Part shown: one piece after another, positions 1 to 7,140 of the stretch
Position numbering within the stretch: position 1 is the stretch's first letter
Layout of the letters: each line of letters opens with the position of its first letter
From: Emcibacteraceae bacterium
GTDB taxonomy: Bacteria > Pseudomonadota > Alphaproteobacteria > Sphingomonadales > Emcibacteraceae
DNA length: 11,047 nt
Reading direction: 5' to 3'
Assembly (NCBI GenBank): GCA_016763335.1
Contig: JAESUD010000250.1
Span: forward strand, 1 to 11,047
Notes under the pieces: model-generated
The model's input: only the letters and a program-made list of their open reading frames with translations
Databases searched by the model: none
What the model was told of the DNA's origin: nothing
Made by a program: the position numbers and the translations under genes

Positions 1-258
1 ATCTATTACGATATCAAGCTGCCCCCCAAATGCACGATCATTGCCAGTTCTACCCTTCATGCGTCGTGCAATTAATCCATCAGCCCAATCAAAAGCCACT
101 GCCCAAACCATCCCAATCATAGCCGCATAATAAACGCCTAATATGCTGAAATAAATAGCCAAGACTGTACAGGCTAATCCCGCGAGTGAGCATAAATTAG
201 GAAGATCCTTTACAAAAGAGATAATAGTAGGTTGCAGCTCTTTATTATCTGTAGGCAT
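1..258 (-). CDS. CDP-alcohol phosphatidyltransferase family protein, N-terminal part (runs off left edge)
   Basis: The first 86 codons of a minus-strand gene are present; the rest lies beyond base 1. A hydrophobic stretch (about residues 22-56) leads into the family signature: D-W-A-D-G-L-I-A-R at about residues 57-65, then G-G-Q-L-D and D-I-V-I-D at the edge. This matches the CDP-alcohol phosphatidyltransferase pattern, D-x2-DG-x2-AR...G-x3-D-x3-D, whose Asp residues bind metal and the CDP-alcohol. The family joins a CDP-linked lipid or alcohol to an alcohol acceptor in the membrane, as in phospholipid synthesis. The substrate cannot be told from this fragment. One oddity is that 12 residues separate AR from the next Gly, where the textbook pattern has 8. 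The ATG at 258 is preceded by AGGA at a suitable distance, and no in-frame alternative looks better. Family assignment is secure; exact function is open. Confidence 0.82.
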   Translation of the reverse strand, partial: MPTDNKELQPTIISFVKDLPNLCSLAGLACTVLAIYFSILGVYYAAMIGMVWAVAFDWADGLIARRMKGRTGNDRAFGGQLDIVID

Positions 259-276
259 GATTTTCCTAGAATGAAA

Positions 277-282
277 ATTATA
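277..282 (-). promoter_or_regulatory. Candidate -10 element for the CDP-alcohol phosphatidyltransferase gene
   Basis: On the minus strand this reads TATAAT, a perfect -10 hexamer, about 18 bases before the ATG at 258. No good -35 hexamer lies at the expected distance; the region is simply T-rich. It would imply a very short 5' leader that still holds the AGGA ribosome binding site. The call rests on the hexamer alone. Confidence 0.35.
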
Positions 283-392
283 ACTCATATTGACATGGTT
301 AAAATCTCATAAGTGGTGTTTTAACTGCCTTTATTGCAAAGTTGGTGTATTTGCTTAAAGGCTTAATGAATGGTGCAGATTATGCAGAAATA

Positions 393-426
393 TCAAGAAA
401 GGATAAACTGATTTTGTGTTTATCCT
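393..426 (-). terminator. Probable intrinsic terminator of the tRNA-Arg gene
   Basis: Downstream of the tRNA on the minus strand, a perfect 9-bp inverted repeat (AGGATAAAC at 418-426 pairing with 400-408 on the same strand) encloses a 9-base loop and runs into TTTCTTG. The stem is AT-rich and the T tract is interrupted by a C, so it is weaker than a textbook terminator. Its position just after the CCA end supports the call. Confidence 0.55.
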
Positions 427-439
427 AGGTTTGATTGAA

Positions 440-516
440 TGGTGCGCCAGAAGGGATTCGAACCCCTGACCCCTTGATTCGTAGTCAAGTACTCTATCCA
501 GCTGAGCTACTGGCGC
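440..516 (-). tRNA. tRNA-Arg, anticodon ACG
   Basis: The minus strand folds into a complete 77-base cloverleaf. The acceptor stem is GCGCCAG paired with CTGGCGC. The D arm starts GCTCAGCTGG, and the anticodon stem CTTGA/TCAAG encloses the loop CTACGAA. The T arm has the GGTTCGAATCC core. The ACG anticodon, whose A34 is normally edited to inosine in bacteria by TadA, reads the CGU, CGC and CGA arginine codons. The CCA end is encoded in the gene (440-442). It stands alone, with no other tRNA or rRNA in the window, and nothing suggests that an integrated element uses it as an attachment site. Confidence 0.97.
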
Positions 517-618
517 ATCATATTCAAAATGTGTGAGGCAAACTAATCATATCAGGCACTTAATGCAAGCTCATTTTATATTAATTTCATTTTTTTGTCA
601 TATTAACCCTTTGCGTAC

Positions 619-647
619 TTGTCCTTAAAATAGTCATGATTTAAACT
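619..647 (+). promoter_or_regulatory. Candidate sigma-70-type promoter for the ggt-cupin unit
   Basis: TTGTCC (619-624) and TAAACT (642-647) are separated by 17 bases, each matching the consensus at four of six positions. They lie about 43 bases before the ATG at 690. The surrounding region (517-689) is AT-rich and holds no gene, so chance matches are likely. This is the best pair I found there, not a firm promoter. Confidence 0.28.
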
Positions 648-689
648 GATGTTGAAATTTCAATTAATCGAGCGAGGCTATTTGTCATA

Positions 690-2933
690 ATGATAAAAAA
701 ATCCTTAATTATAAATGGGTTAAAAGGTGGTTCTCTTATTTTTGCCGCCATGGCATTAATAGCCTGTACTTCGGGTAATTCTGATGCTTGGCCAAAAATG
801 GAAGCGGATGAGCTTTGGGTCGAGCTTGAAGAAAGCAAACAAAGTGACGTTATCTCGAATGATAACCTGGCGGCATCTACCGGTACACCGATTCTTTCAA
901 GATACCCACCTAAACCAATAACTGTTTCGTTGATTGATATTCAGGTGACACTTGATGAAATGGACCGCGACCTTCCGCACTTTAAGGACCAAATTAAAAA
1001 TTCCCTTGAAAAATTTGCAAATGCTGCACCGGAGGATAAAGCACTTTACTGGCGCGGGGTAGAGCTTGAAAAGTCACGGCTCAATGGCCGTATTGGGGAA
1101 CTGCGACATATTGAATATCAAATAGTTGCTAATCCTGAAGCATCCGGCGAACGTGAGCGCGCACGGATATTACTGAGCCGTGCAGAAGCAATTATTCCTG
1201 GGCAACCGGACGTTCTGACGCTTGCTTTATTACAGAGTTCTGAAAGTGCGACTAACGGTGCGAGTAATGATGGTGGTTTTCAGTTTGATAATCAGATGGT
1301 CGTTTCGGCTAATCAGTATGCTTCCGAAGCAGGTTTGGAAATTTTACAAAAGGGCGGCAGTGCGGTCGATGCTGCGATTGCCGTTGAAATGGTACTGAGC
1401 CTGGTTGAGCCGCAATCATCGGGTATAGGCGGTGGTGGCTTTATGCTTCATTTTGATCCTAATAGTTCTGAGGGTAATCAACTGGCCTTTTATGATGGTC
1501 GGGAAACTGCACCAATGGCTGCTGGGCCCGACCTGTTTAAAGAGTTAACAGATCAGCAAGACTATACACGCCTTGAAGCGGTCTTTGGCGGGCGTTCCGT
1601 TGGTACGCCAGGTGTGCTTGCTATGTTAAAAATGGCCCATGAAAAACACGGCATATTACCGTGGGTGGAGCTTTTTGAGCCAGCTATACGTTTGGCCGAA
1701 GATGGCTTTATTGTTTCACCGCGTCTCGAAGAATATATCACCATTGATACTTTACTCATGAAAATACCGGATGCGCGGGATTATTTTTATGATGAAAATG
1801 GTGAACCGTTAAAGGCGGGTCACTTGCTTAAAAATCCAAAACAGGCCGCTGTGTTAAGGCGTATAGCGGTGGAAGGGATTGATGCTTTTTATAAAGGGGA
1901 CCTTGCGGAGAAAATTGTTGATGCCGTGCAGAACGCGCCTTTTAATCCCGGACTGCTTTCGTTAAGTGATCTTGAGAATTATAAACCAAAAAAACGCGAG
2001 GTTTTATGCGGGCCATTTCGAATTTATAAAGTCTGCTCTATTTCATCGCCGTCATCGGGGGGAAGCACCACTATTGCCGCTCTTGGTATGTTAAAAGAAT
2101 ATGATCTTGGTGAAATGGAACCCCACTCTGCGACGGCTTATCATTTAATGTTAGAGGCCGAAAAACTGGCCTATGCTGACCGCAACCAATTTTCGGCGGA
2201 TAGCGACTATGTTTATGTTCCCATTCGCGGCATGATTAATGAGGACTATCTTGCAGAGCGCGCTAAATTAATTGACCCGTTAAAAGCGATGGGCAAAGCA
2301 GAGCACGGTAACCCGCCAACCGACCGTGTTACGCCAATTGCCCTTGGTGAAGATGCATCGCTCGAAATTCCGTCCACTACGCATTTTGTTATACTTGATA
2401 AATGGGGACATGCGGTATCCATGACAGCAACAGTAGAAAGCATGTTCGGTAGCCGCATTATGGTTGAAGGATTTATGCTCAACAATGAAATGACGGATTT
2501 TTCATTGGTGCCGGAAGTTGACGGTAAACCGGTTAATAACCGTGTGCAGGGCGGCAAACGCCCGCGAAGCAGTATGTCGCCAACAATTACTTTTGATGCA
2601 CAAAACAGGCCTGTATTACTGGTCGGTTCACCCGGTGGGTCAAACATTATTGACTATGTTACTCAGACGATCATTAATGTTTTTGATTGGGATATGAATA
2701 TTCAAGACGCCATAAACCAACCGCATGTGCTTAATAAAAATGGCCCGACTTTTGTTGAAATATATACTGATGCTGAAGCGCTTATTGAGCCACTAAGGGC
2801 TATGGGTCATGAGGTCAAGGCGGTTAAGCTTATGAGCGGATTACATGGTATCAGAATTAAATACCCGACGGATAATCAACGTACACTCGAGGGGGGTGCT
2901 GACCCACGCCGAGAAGGATATGTTGCCCAATGA
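690..2933 (+). CDS. ggt: Gamma-glutamyltransferase, lipoprotein form with long N-terminal extension
   Basis: The protein cleaves or transfers the gamma-glutamyl group of glutathione and related compounds; the precursor cuts itself into two subunits at a catalytic Thr. The 747-residue product starts with a lipoprotein signal (basic MIKK, hydrophobic stretch, lipobox L23-I-A-C26), so it is expected to be membrane-anchored outside the cytoplasm. Residues about 27-200 are a charged, mainly helical segment that I do not recognise. The GGT domain follows, with VVSANQYASEAG (from about 206), a GGGGF loop, and D-G-R271-E-T-A-P carrying the substrate-binding Arg. The cleavage site S-T563-T-H-F has Thr563 as expected nucleophile, and LNNEMTDF, RPRSSMSP and the G646-S-P-G-G loop come after it. 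The small subunit (563-747, 185 residues) has normal size, while the large one is much longer than in the roughly 580-residue E. coli enzyme. A weak GAGG-like site precedes the ATG by about 12 bases. The stop overlaps the next gene. All key residues are present, so activity is likely. Confidence 0.94.
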   Translation: MIKKSLIINGLKGGSLIFAAMALIACTSGNSDAWPKMEADELWVELEESKQSDVISNDNLAASTGTPILSRYPPKPITVSLIDIQVTLDEMDRDLPHFKDQIKNSLEKFANAAPEDKALYWRGVELEKSRLNGRIGELRHIEYQIVANPEASGERERARILLSRAEAIIPGQPDVLTLALLQSSESATNGASNDGGFQFDNQMVVSANQYASEAGLEILQKGGSAVDAAIAVEMVLSLVEPQSSGIGGGGFMLHFDPNSSEGNQLAFYDGRETAPMAAGPDLFKELTDQQDYTRLEAVFGGRSVGTPGVLAMLKMAHEKHGILPWVELFEPAIRLAEDGFIVSPRLEEYITIDTLLMKIPDARDYFYDENGEPLKAGHLLKNPKQAAVLRRIAVEGIDAFYKGDLAEKIVDAVQNAPFNPGLLSLSDLENYKPKKREVLCGPFRIYKVCSISSPSSGGSTTIAALGMLKEYDLGEMEPHSATAYHLMLEAEKLAYADRNQFSADSDYVYVPIRGMINEDYLAERAKLIDPLKAMGKAEHGNPPTDRVTPIALGEDASLEIPSTTHFVILDKWGHAVSMTATVESMFGSRIMVEGFMLNNEMTDFSLVPEVDGKPVNNRVQGGKRPRSSMSPTITFDAQNRPVLLVGSPGGSNIIDYVTQTIINVFDWDMNIQDAINQPHVLNKNGPTFVEIYTDAEALIEPLRAMGHEVKAVKLMSGLHGIRIKYPTDNQRTLEGGADPRREGYVAQ

Positions 2934-3331
2934 TTAAAATTAAAACCACCAATATTGAAGTTGAGTTATCTAAACTAAAAATTTTAAAAGGTAGAACACC
3001 AGAGACATCCGACGAGGAAGCGCAAGGCGTTTTTGCGACGTTAGCACCGTTTGATACCGGCGGTGTTTTTGTTGGAAGTTTTGAAGGGGATAGTCCGTGG
3101 GAACGCCATATAGCGGGTGATGAGCTGGTGCAGATATTAAAAGGAAAAGCCGAGCTAACCATTATAATGGATGAAGGTGAGCAGACGTTTAAATTAAGTG
3201 CTGGTATGGTGACGGTTGTGCCAAAAGGATTATGGCACCGCTTTCATGCGCCGGACGGTGTTACGGTCTTAACGGTAACGCCGCATCCTACGGATCATTC
3301 ATCGGCTGATGATCCACGTCTTGATGGTTAA
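2930..3331 (+). CDS. Small single-domain cupin protein
   Basis: This is a 133-residue protein with one cupin beta-barrel. Cupin motif 1 is the segment around W-E58-R-H60-I-A-G-D-E65, followed by L-K-G. Motif 2 runs from G92 through P98-K-G100-L-W-H103 to H106. H60, E65 and H103 are the expected metal ligands; the first His of the usual HxH pair is replaced by E58. There is no signal peptide, so it should be cytoplasmic. Its ATG overlaps the TGA of ggt (ATGA, 4 bases), which points to translational coupling and a shared message. Small cupins act as sensors, isomerases, dioxygenases or binding proteins, and this sequence alone does not say which. The last dozen residues are polar and probably disordered. 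It ends 5 bases before the convergent kinase gene. Confidence 0.85.
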   Translation: MIKIKTTNIEVELSKLKILKGRTPETSDEEAQGVFATLAPFDTGGVFVGSFEGDSPWERHIAGDELVQILKGKAELTIIMDEGEQTFKLSAGMVTVVPKGLWHRFHAPDGVTVLTVTPHPTDHSSADDPRLDG

Positions 3332-3336
3332 ATAGA

Positions 3337-4737
3337 TTAAATATGAAGAGGCAGTATAATCCTAAAAGTACTGCCTTCTGGATCGCTCTTGAGCAGATTT
3401 AATGTACCACCATGAGCGGTGATGATTTCACGGGAAATAGCAAGGCCAAGGCCCGTTCCGCCGCGGCTGCCGGTTTTAAAGGGCTGGAAAAGGTTTTCTT
3501 TTATTTTTTCAGGAATGCCAAGGGCATCATCAGCAATATCAATAGTGATGATACTGTCTTTGATAGAGCTTTTGATTGTAATATTTCCGCTTTCTCCTAT
3601 GGCCTGGACGGCGTTACGGCTGATATTCATTAATACACGGAATATTTGATCATTATCGGCTTTTATTTTTTGTCCCATTTCTACTTTATTGTGAAGTTCT
3701 ATGCGTGTGTTGTCGAGTAATCCTAATGACATTGATACATCATCCACTAAATTACGAAGATTAAATGTACTTACATTAAGGTCTTCCACTTCACTGCCAC
3801 CATACTGCAAAGTGTTTTCACATAATCTGATGGCCCTATCGATTGCCTTAACAAAACGGGGGGCAAGCTGCTGTACGACCGGGTTATCGATGGTACTTAG
3901 ATGATCAGAAACCAGTTGAGCGCTTGAGAGCATATTTCTCAGATCATGATTAATATTGCTAATGGCGCTGCCGAGCTTGGCTAAGTGATTTTTTTGATTA
4001 AGAGCTTTTCTGATCTCATCCTGCATTTCGGAAAGTTCGCGCATGACAACGCCAATTTCATCGACGCGGTCTTCGGGTTCGAAACGTGTTGTTAAATCCT
4101 CGGGTGAGCGGCGAAAAGAAATCATGTTTTCAGTGATTTTTTTGATAGGTCGCACCAACAAATTTAAAAGATTATAATAAAGCAGCATGGCAACCAGTAA
4201 TGATATGATGATGGTAAGAAAAACAATATTCATCGAATAGTCATACATGTCTTGAGATAACAGACGTTCATCAAATGTAATGCTAATTTCTTGATACTCA
4301 TCGCCGTTTGCGGCGCCCGTTGCTTCGATTAAATATCCGGTTCTGTTCAAATGGAGCAGTGCTACAAATGCATCTTTGACGGATTGTAACCAAGATAAGT
4401 CGCGCATATCAAACCGCTCTGATATTTCAAACGGTTCAATGATCATTAATGCTTGTTGGTTTTCATTATCAATTTTACGAATTATTGAATAATTTTTTGT
4501 GGAATTAAGCAGCTCGTCGGCTAGCATGCGACTTACCATATAATCGGGGGCGGCTTCAATCACGAGAATGGCGATATTGGCTTCGGCGAGTTTTTGTTCG
4601 ATCCAGTTAACCCGAAAATTGGCAACGGAGGGTACATAAATAATAATTTCAGCAAGTAAAACAAAAAATATGGTAAAAAGCAGCAGCCTTGCTGAGAGGC
4701 TTTCTTTTACCGATATTTTGTTTATTTTACCAATCAT
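3337..4737 (-). CDS. Membrane sensor histidine kinase (orphan in this window)
   Basis: This is a 466-residue two-component sensor. TM1 (about 17-37) and TM2 (about 170-190) flank an extracytoplasmic sensor region of about 130 residues. A HAMP linker (about 190-245) leads to the HisKA dimerisation helix, with H264 in N-I-N-H-D-L-R-N-M-L as phosphoacceptor. The ATP-binding domain shows an N box (N371-I-S-R-N375-A-V-Q-A-I), a G1 box (D403-D-A-L-G407), an F box (LFQPFKTG) and a G2 box (G426-G-T-G-L-G431). The first Gly of the usual DxGxG G1 motif is Ala405, a conservative change that may not abolish ATP binding. It starts 4 bases after the flavoenzyme stop, with AGGA inside the end of that gene, so the two are almost certainly co-transcribed. 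No response regulator is nearby and the signal is unknown. The HDLRNMLSS H-box type resembles a kinase group I associate with Alphaproteobacteria. Confidence 0.93.
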   Translation of the reverse strand: MIGKINKISVKESLSARLLLFTIFFVLLAEIIIYVPSVANFRVNWIEQKLAEANIAILVIEAAPDYMVSRMLADELLNSTKNYSIIRKIDNENQQALMIIEPFEISERFDMRDLSWLQSVKDAFVALLHLNRTGYLIEATGAANGDEYQEISITFDERLLSQDMYDYSMNIVFLTIIISLLVAMLLYYNLLNLLVRPIKKITENMISFRRSPEDLTTRFEPEDRVDEIGVVMRELSEMQDEIRKALNQKNHLAKLGSAISNINHDLRNMLSSAQLVSDHLSTIDNPVVQQLAPRFVKAIDRAIRLCENTLQYGGSEVEDLNVSTFNLRNLVDDVSMSLGLLDNTRIELHNKVEMGQKIKADNDQIFRVLMNISRNAVQAIGESGNITIKSSIKDSIITIDIADDALGIPEKIKENLFQPFKTGSRGGTGLGLAISREIITAHGGTLNLLKSDPEGSTFRIILPLHI

Positions 4738-4741
4738 TTAG

Positions 4742-6157
4742 TTATCCTAAAAATGATAGTAATTTAACTATCTTACGTGTTTTATCACTAAATAATGACG
4801 ACGTATAGAAACTTGATGCGGCACGCTTGTTAATTTCACCGAGTGTAGGATAAGGGCTGATGACATTCGCCATCGCACTAATCTTAAGGCCTTGATTTAT
4901 CGCCAGCGTCCATATGGCCAAAAGTTCATCTGCCGATTTTCCAACGATGCAGGCACCAAGAATATGGCCTTTCTTGCTGGTGATGACTTTGACGAGGCCA
5001 TTTGTGGTCCGTGTAGCTTTTGCCCGGTCATTTTCGGCGTATGGCCAGCGAAGCACAGTAATATTATCACCAAATTTTTCCCGAGCAGCTTTCTCGCTTA
5101 AACCGACAGAGGCAAGCTCTGGCGATGTATAAGTGGCATGGGGAAGGGCTTTATAATCTGTTTTAGCCCAAAACATACCAAACAGCAGACGTCTTATAAT
5201 GATACCGGCATCATAGCCGGCCTTATGGGTAAAACCAGCACCACCGGTGATGTCGCCAATGGCGTAAATGGCTTTGTTACTTGTTCGCAGGTTAGCGCCA
5301 ACAGTAATCCCCTGCCGTGAATATTCAACACCGGCATTTTCCAGATTTAATTTTTCCAAATTGGGCTTGCGACCAGTCGCAACGAGTAAATGTGACCCGG
5401 TAACGGTTTCGTTCTCAAGTTCAACTGATATCTGTCCATCTTGCTCATTAATATTTTGGATGTTCACTTTTTCTTTGAATGTTATACCTTCGTCAATTAG
5501 GCTTTTAAGCAGTATTTCGACTAATTCAGGGTCATCATTTTCCATAAGATCAAGAGCCATTACGGTCACTTTTGCACCAAGCCTTTGATGTGCTTGTGCC
5601 ATTTCAAGGCCAATAGGCCCGCCGCCAATAATGATAAGATGCGGCGGTGCTTTTTTCAGATCAAAAATAGTTTCATTGGTAAGATAGGCGACATCGGCAA
5701 GTCCGGGTATTGGCGGTACGCTAGGCGATGATCCGGTGGCGATAACATATCGCTTGGCTTTAATGGTGTAATTTCCGGCTTTTAATGTATTTCTGTCTTC
5801 AAAGTGGCCATATTCTTCAATAACTTGAACGCCGAGCTCTTCAAATCTTTCAACGGAATCGTGCGGGGCGATGCCGGCAATAATATCATGGACATGATCA
5901 TGAACGGCAGAATAATTTATCTGTGGTTCTGTGGGTGAAATGCCGAAAGCTTCGCCGCTTCTCATGGCATGCGCTGCGCTTGCTGCGGCAATGAGGGCCT
6001 TTGACGGGATACAGCCATAATTGAGGCAGTCGCCACCCATTTTTCCACCCTCGACCAGTACAGTTTTTTTGCCAAGTTGGCTGGCGCCGGATGCAACGCT
6101 TAGTCCGCCACTGCCTGCACCGATAATGCAGATATCTGCTTTTATGATATTGGTCAT
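4742..6157 (-). CDS. FAD-dependent pyridine nucleotide-disulfide oxidoreductase (mercuric reductase/lipoamide dehydrogenase-like)
   Basis: This is a 471-residue class I flavoprotein disulfide reductase. In order it shows the FAD-binding Rossmann motif G13-A-G-S-G-G18, the redox-active disulfide G-G-D-C44-L-N-Y-G-C49-I-P-S-K, A-T-G-S (140-143), the NAD(P)-binding motif G178-G-G-P-I-G-L-E185, the second FAD motif A-I-G-D302, and a C-terminal dimerisation domain. Lipoamide dehydrogenase has His in its HPTxxE motif; here the segment is S-P-Y436-P-T-L-G-E441, with Tyr in that place, arguing against a true E3 subunit. The metal-binding Cys pair at the C-terminus of MerA is absent, as is any other mer gene. 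The ATG overlaps the stop of the TVP38 gene by 4 bases. The same two domains occur fused in one protein in some other bacteria (recalled, not searched), which supports a shared function. The natural substrate is unknown. Confidence 0.92.
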   Translation of the reverse strand: MTNIIKADICIIGAGSGGLSVASGASQLGKKTVLVEGGKMGGDCLNYGCIPSKALIAAASAAHAMRSGEAFGISPTEPQINYSAVHDHVHDIIAGIAPHDSVERFEELGVQVIEEYGHFEDRNTLKAGNYTIKAKRYVIATGSSPSVPPIPGLADVAYLTNETIFDLKKAPPHLIIIGGGPIGLEMAQAHQRLGAKVTVMALDLMENDDPELVEILLKSLIDEGITFKEKVNIQNINEQDGQISVELENETVTGSHLLVATGRKPNLEKLNLENAGVEYSRQGITVGANLRTSNKAIYAIGDITGGAGFTHKAGYDAGIIIRRLLFGMFWAKTDYKALPHATYTSPELASVGLSEKAAREKFGDNITVLRWPYAENDRAKATRTTNGLVKVITSKKGHILGACIVGKSADELLAIWTLAINQGLKISAMANVISPYPTLGEINKRAASSFYTSSLFSDKTRKIVKLLSFLG

Positions 6158-6852
6158 ATTTTGCGGGACCCTTTTATTTTTTTATAAACTATCGGGACTA
6201 AAGACAATATCGCGAGCGCAGCTAATGGCAGGATAACCGCAGGTGAGCTTAAGGTGGAAAGATCGGGGGTTTTTCCCTGTTCCAACAAATAACCAATGCC
6301 GCTTCCGATACTGACATAGACAAATGTACCGGGGATGATGCCGAAAAATGTTGTTGATATAAAGACCTTAATACTTACCCCCATAAATGCAGGCACCAGA
6401 TTAACAACAAAAAATGGAAAGGCCGGTACGAGCCTTAAAAACATCATGTAGCTAACGGCATTTTCGTTAAAACCGACCCTCATTTTTGAAAGCCAGGGCC
6501 CGGCGCGTTCTCTTAAGGTATCTTGCAGCGCAAATTTTGCGGCGAGAAAAATAAATGTCGCGCCTATTGTTGCCGAAAAAACAATTAATGTTCCAGCAGT
6601 TAAAGTCCCGAGAAGTGAGCCGTAAAGCAGTGAAAAAATTGATGCGCCGGGTAAGGAAAAAGAAACCGCTGTTATATAAACAAGTGAAAATAACAAAAGA
6701 CTTAAGATAAACTGCTCATCAATATATGTCTTTAGCTGGCCGTAATACTCACCCACTGCTTCAAACGATAAAAGTTTATGAATATCGAAATAAATGGCTA
6801 GAGCAAGACCGACACCCAAAACGGCAATGGGGACGTAACGTTTAATATCCAT
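6154..6852 (-). CDS. TVP38/TMEM64 family (VTT/DedA-like) membrane protein
   Basis: This is a 232-residue polytopic inner-membrane protein. Hydrophobic segments lie at about 7-23, 48-66, 68-105 (possibly two passes or a re-entrant hairpin), 133-158, 163-188 and 205-223, ending in a basic tail (KKIKGSRK). The VTT domain is recognisable from S-L-P-G-A (66-70), the F-L-R140-L-V-P143 segment, and the G-I-I-P174-G-T stretch before the last core helix. Members have been linked to lipid scrambling and transport and to membrane homeostasis; the activity of this subfamily is not known to me. It heads a three-gene unit and overlaps the flavoenzyme start by 4 bases, so it may deliver or position a substrate for that enzyme. 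The ATG at 6852 has only a weak purine-rich GAAAGA upstream. No in-frame alternative is better, since the first helix begins at residue 7. Confidence 0.9.
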   Translation of the reverse strand: MDIKRYVPIAVLGVGLALAIYFDIHKLLSFEAVGEYYGQLKTYIDEQFILSLLLFSLVYITAVSFSLPGASIFSLLYGSLLGTLTAGTLIVFSATIGATFIFLAAKFALQDTLRERAGPWLSKMRVGFNENAVSYMMFLRLVPAFPFFVVNLVPAFMGVSIKVFISTTFFGIIPGTFVYVSIGSGIGYLLEQGKTPDLSTLSSPAVILPLAALAILSLVPIVYKKIKGSRKI

Positions 6853-6876
6853 TCAGGCATCTTTCATTTTGCTATA

Positions 6877-6904
6877 ATTATGATATTAGTTTAACCGAAA
6901 ACAA
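6877..6904 (-). promoter_or_regulatory. Candidate promoter for the TVP38-flavoenzyme-kinase unit
   Basis: On the minus strand TTGTTT (6899-6904) and CATAAT (6877-6882) are separated by 16 bases. The -10 matches consensus at five of six positions and the -35 is weak. It sits about 25 bases before the ATG at 6852, in an AT-rich intergenic region where chance matches are common. Confidence 0.33.
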
Positions 6905-7032
6905 GATATGTAACTATAAGAAATAATTGAAATAAAATCCATTCACGGTTATGTGATAGTGTGATATTATTAGCCATTGGAAACGATTGAAATCTTACTG
7001 TATTATTTATTGATTTTATCACTGTTGGGGCA

Positions 7033-7061
7033 TTGACTTATAGTATTATACCCATTATACA
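7033..7061 (+). promoter_or_regulatory. Probable sigma-70-type promoter of rpmH
   Basis: TTGACT (7033-7038) matches the -35 consensus at five of six positions. TATACA (7056-7061) follows after 17 bases as a -10 with four matches. It would give a 5' leader of about 70 bases before the GTG at 7141. A good -35 at ideal spacing ahead of a highly expressed ribosomal protein gene makes this the best promoter call in the window. The rest of 6853-7140 is AT-rich and shows no gene. Confidence 0.6.
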
Positions 7062-7140
7062 CCCGTCTTCATAAGCATATTCAGGCGCAAGCTTGAGAAA
7101 ATATTAAATTTATTGCCGATTAGGCAGTAGGAGAAGTCCA

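Noticed and set aside
2246..2647. Antisense open frame of 133 codons within ggt
   Set aside because: It is rich in Ser, Pro and Leu with no domain, has no ribosome binding site, and lies wholly opposite a strongly conserved GGT catalytic region, so it is a shadow frame.
3292..3315. Inverted repeat GGATCAT/ATGATCC near the end of the cupin gene as a terminator
   Set aside because: It lies inside the coding region, is not GC-rich, and no T tract follows on either strand. A role in ending the convergent transcripts cannot be supported.
5268..5588. Plus-strand open frame of 106 codons inside the flavoenzyme gene
   Set aside because: The composition is typical of a reverse-strand shadow, and the minus-strand gene has intact motifs throughout.
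4742..6157. Mercury resistance (merA) assignment
   Set aside because: The C-terminal Cys pair and N-terminal heavy-metal domain of MerA are absent and no merR, merT or merP is nearby; similarity is at superfamily level.
6853..7140. Possible replication origin upstream of rpmH
   Set aside because: In some other groups rpmH lies near dnaA and oriC. No run of DnaA boxes (TTATCCACA-like) or dnaA gene is seen here, only AT-rich sequence and a promoter.
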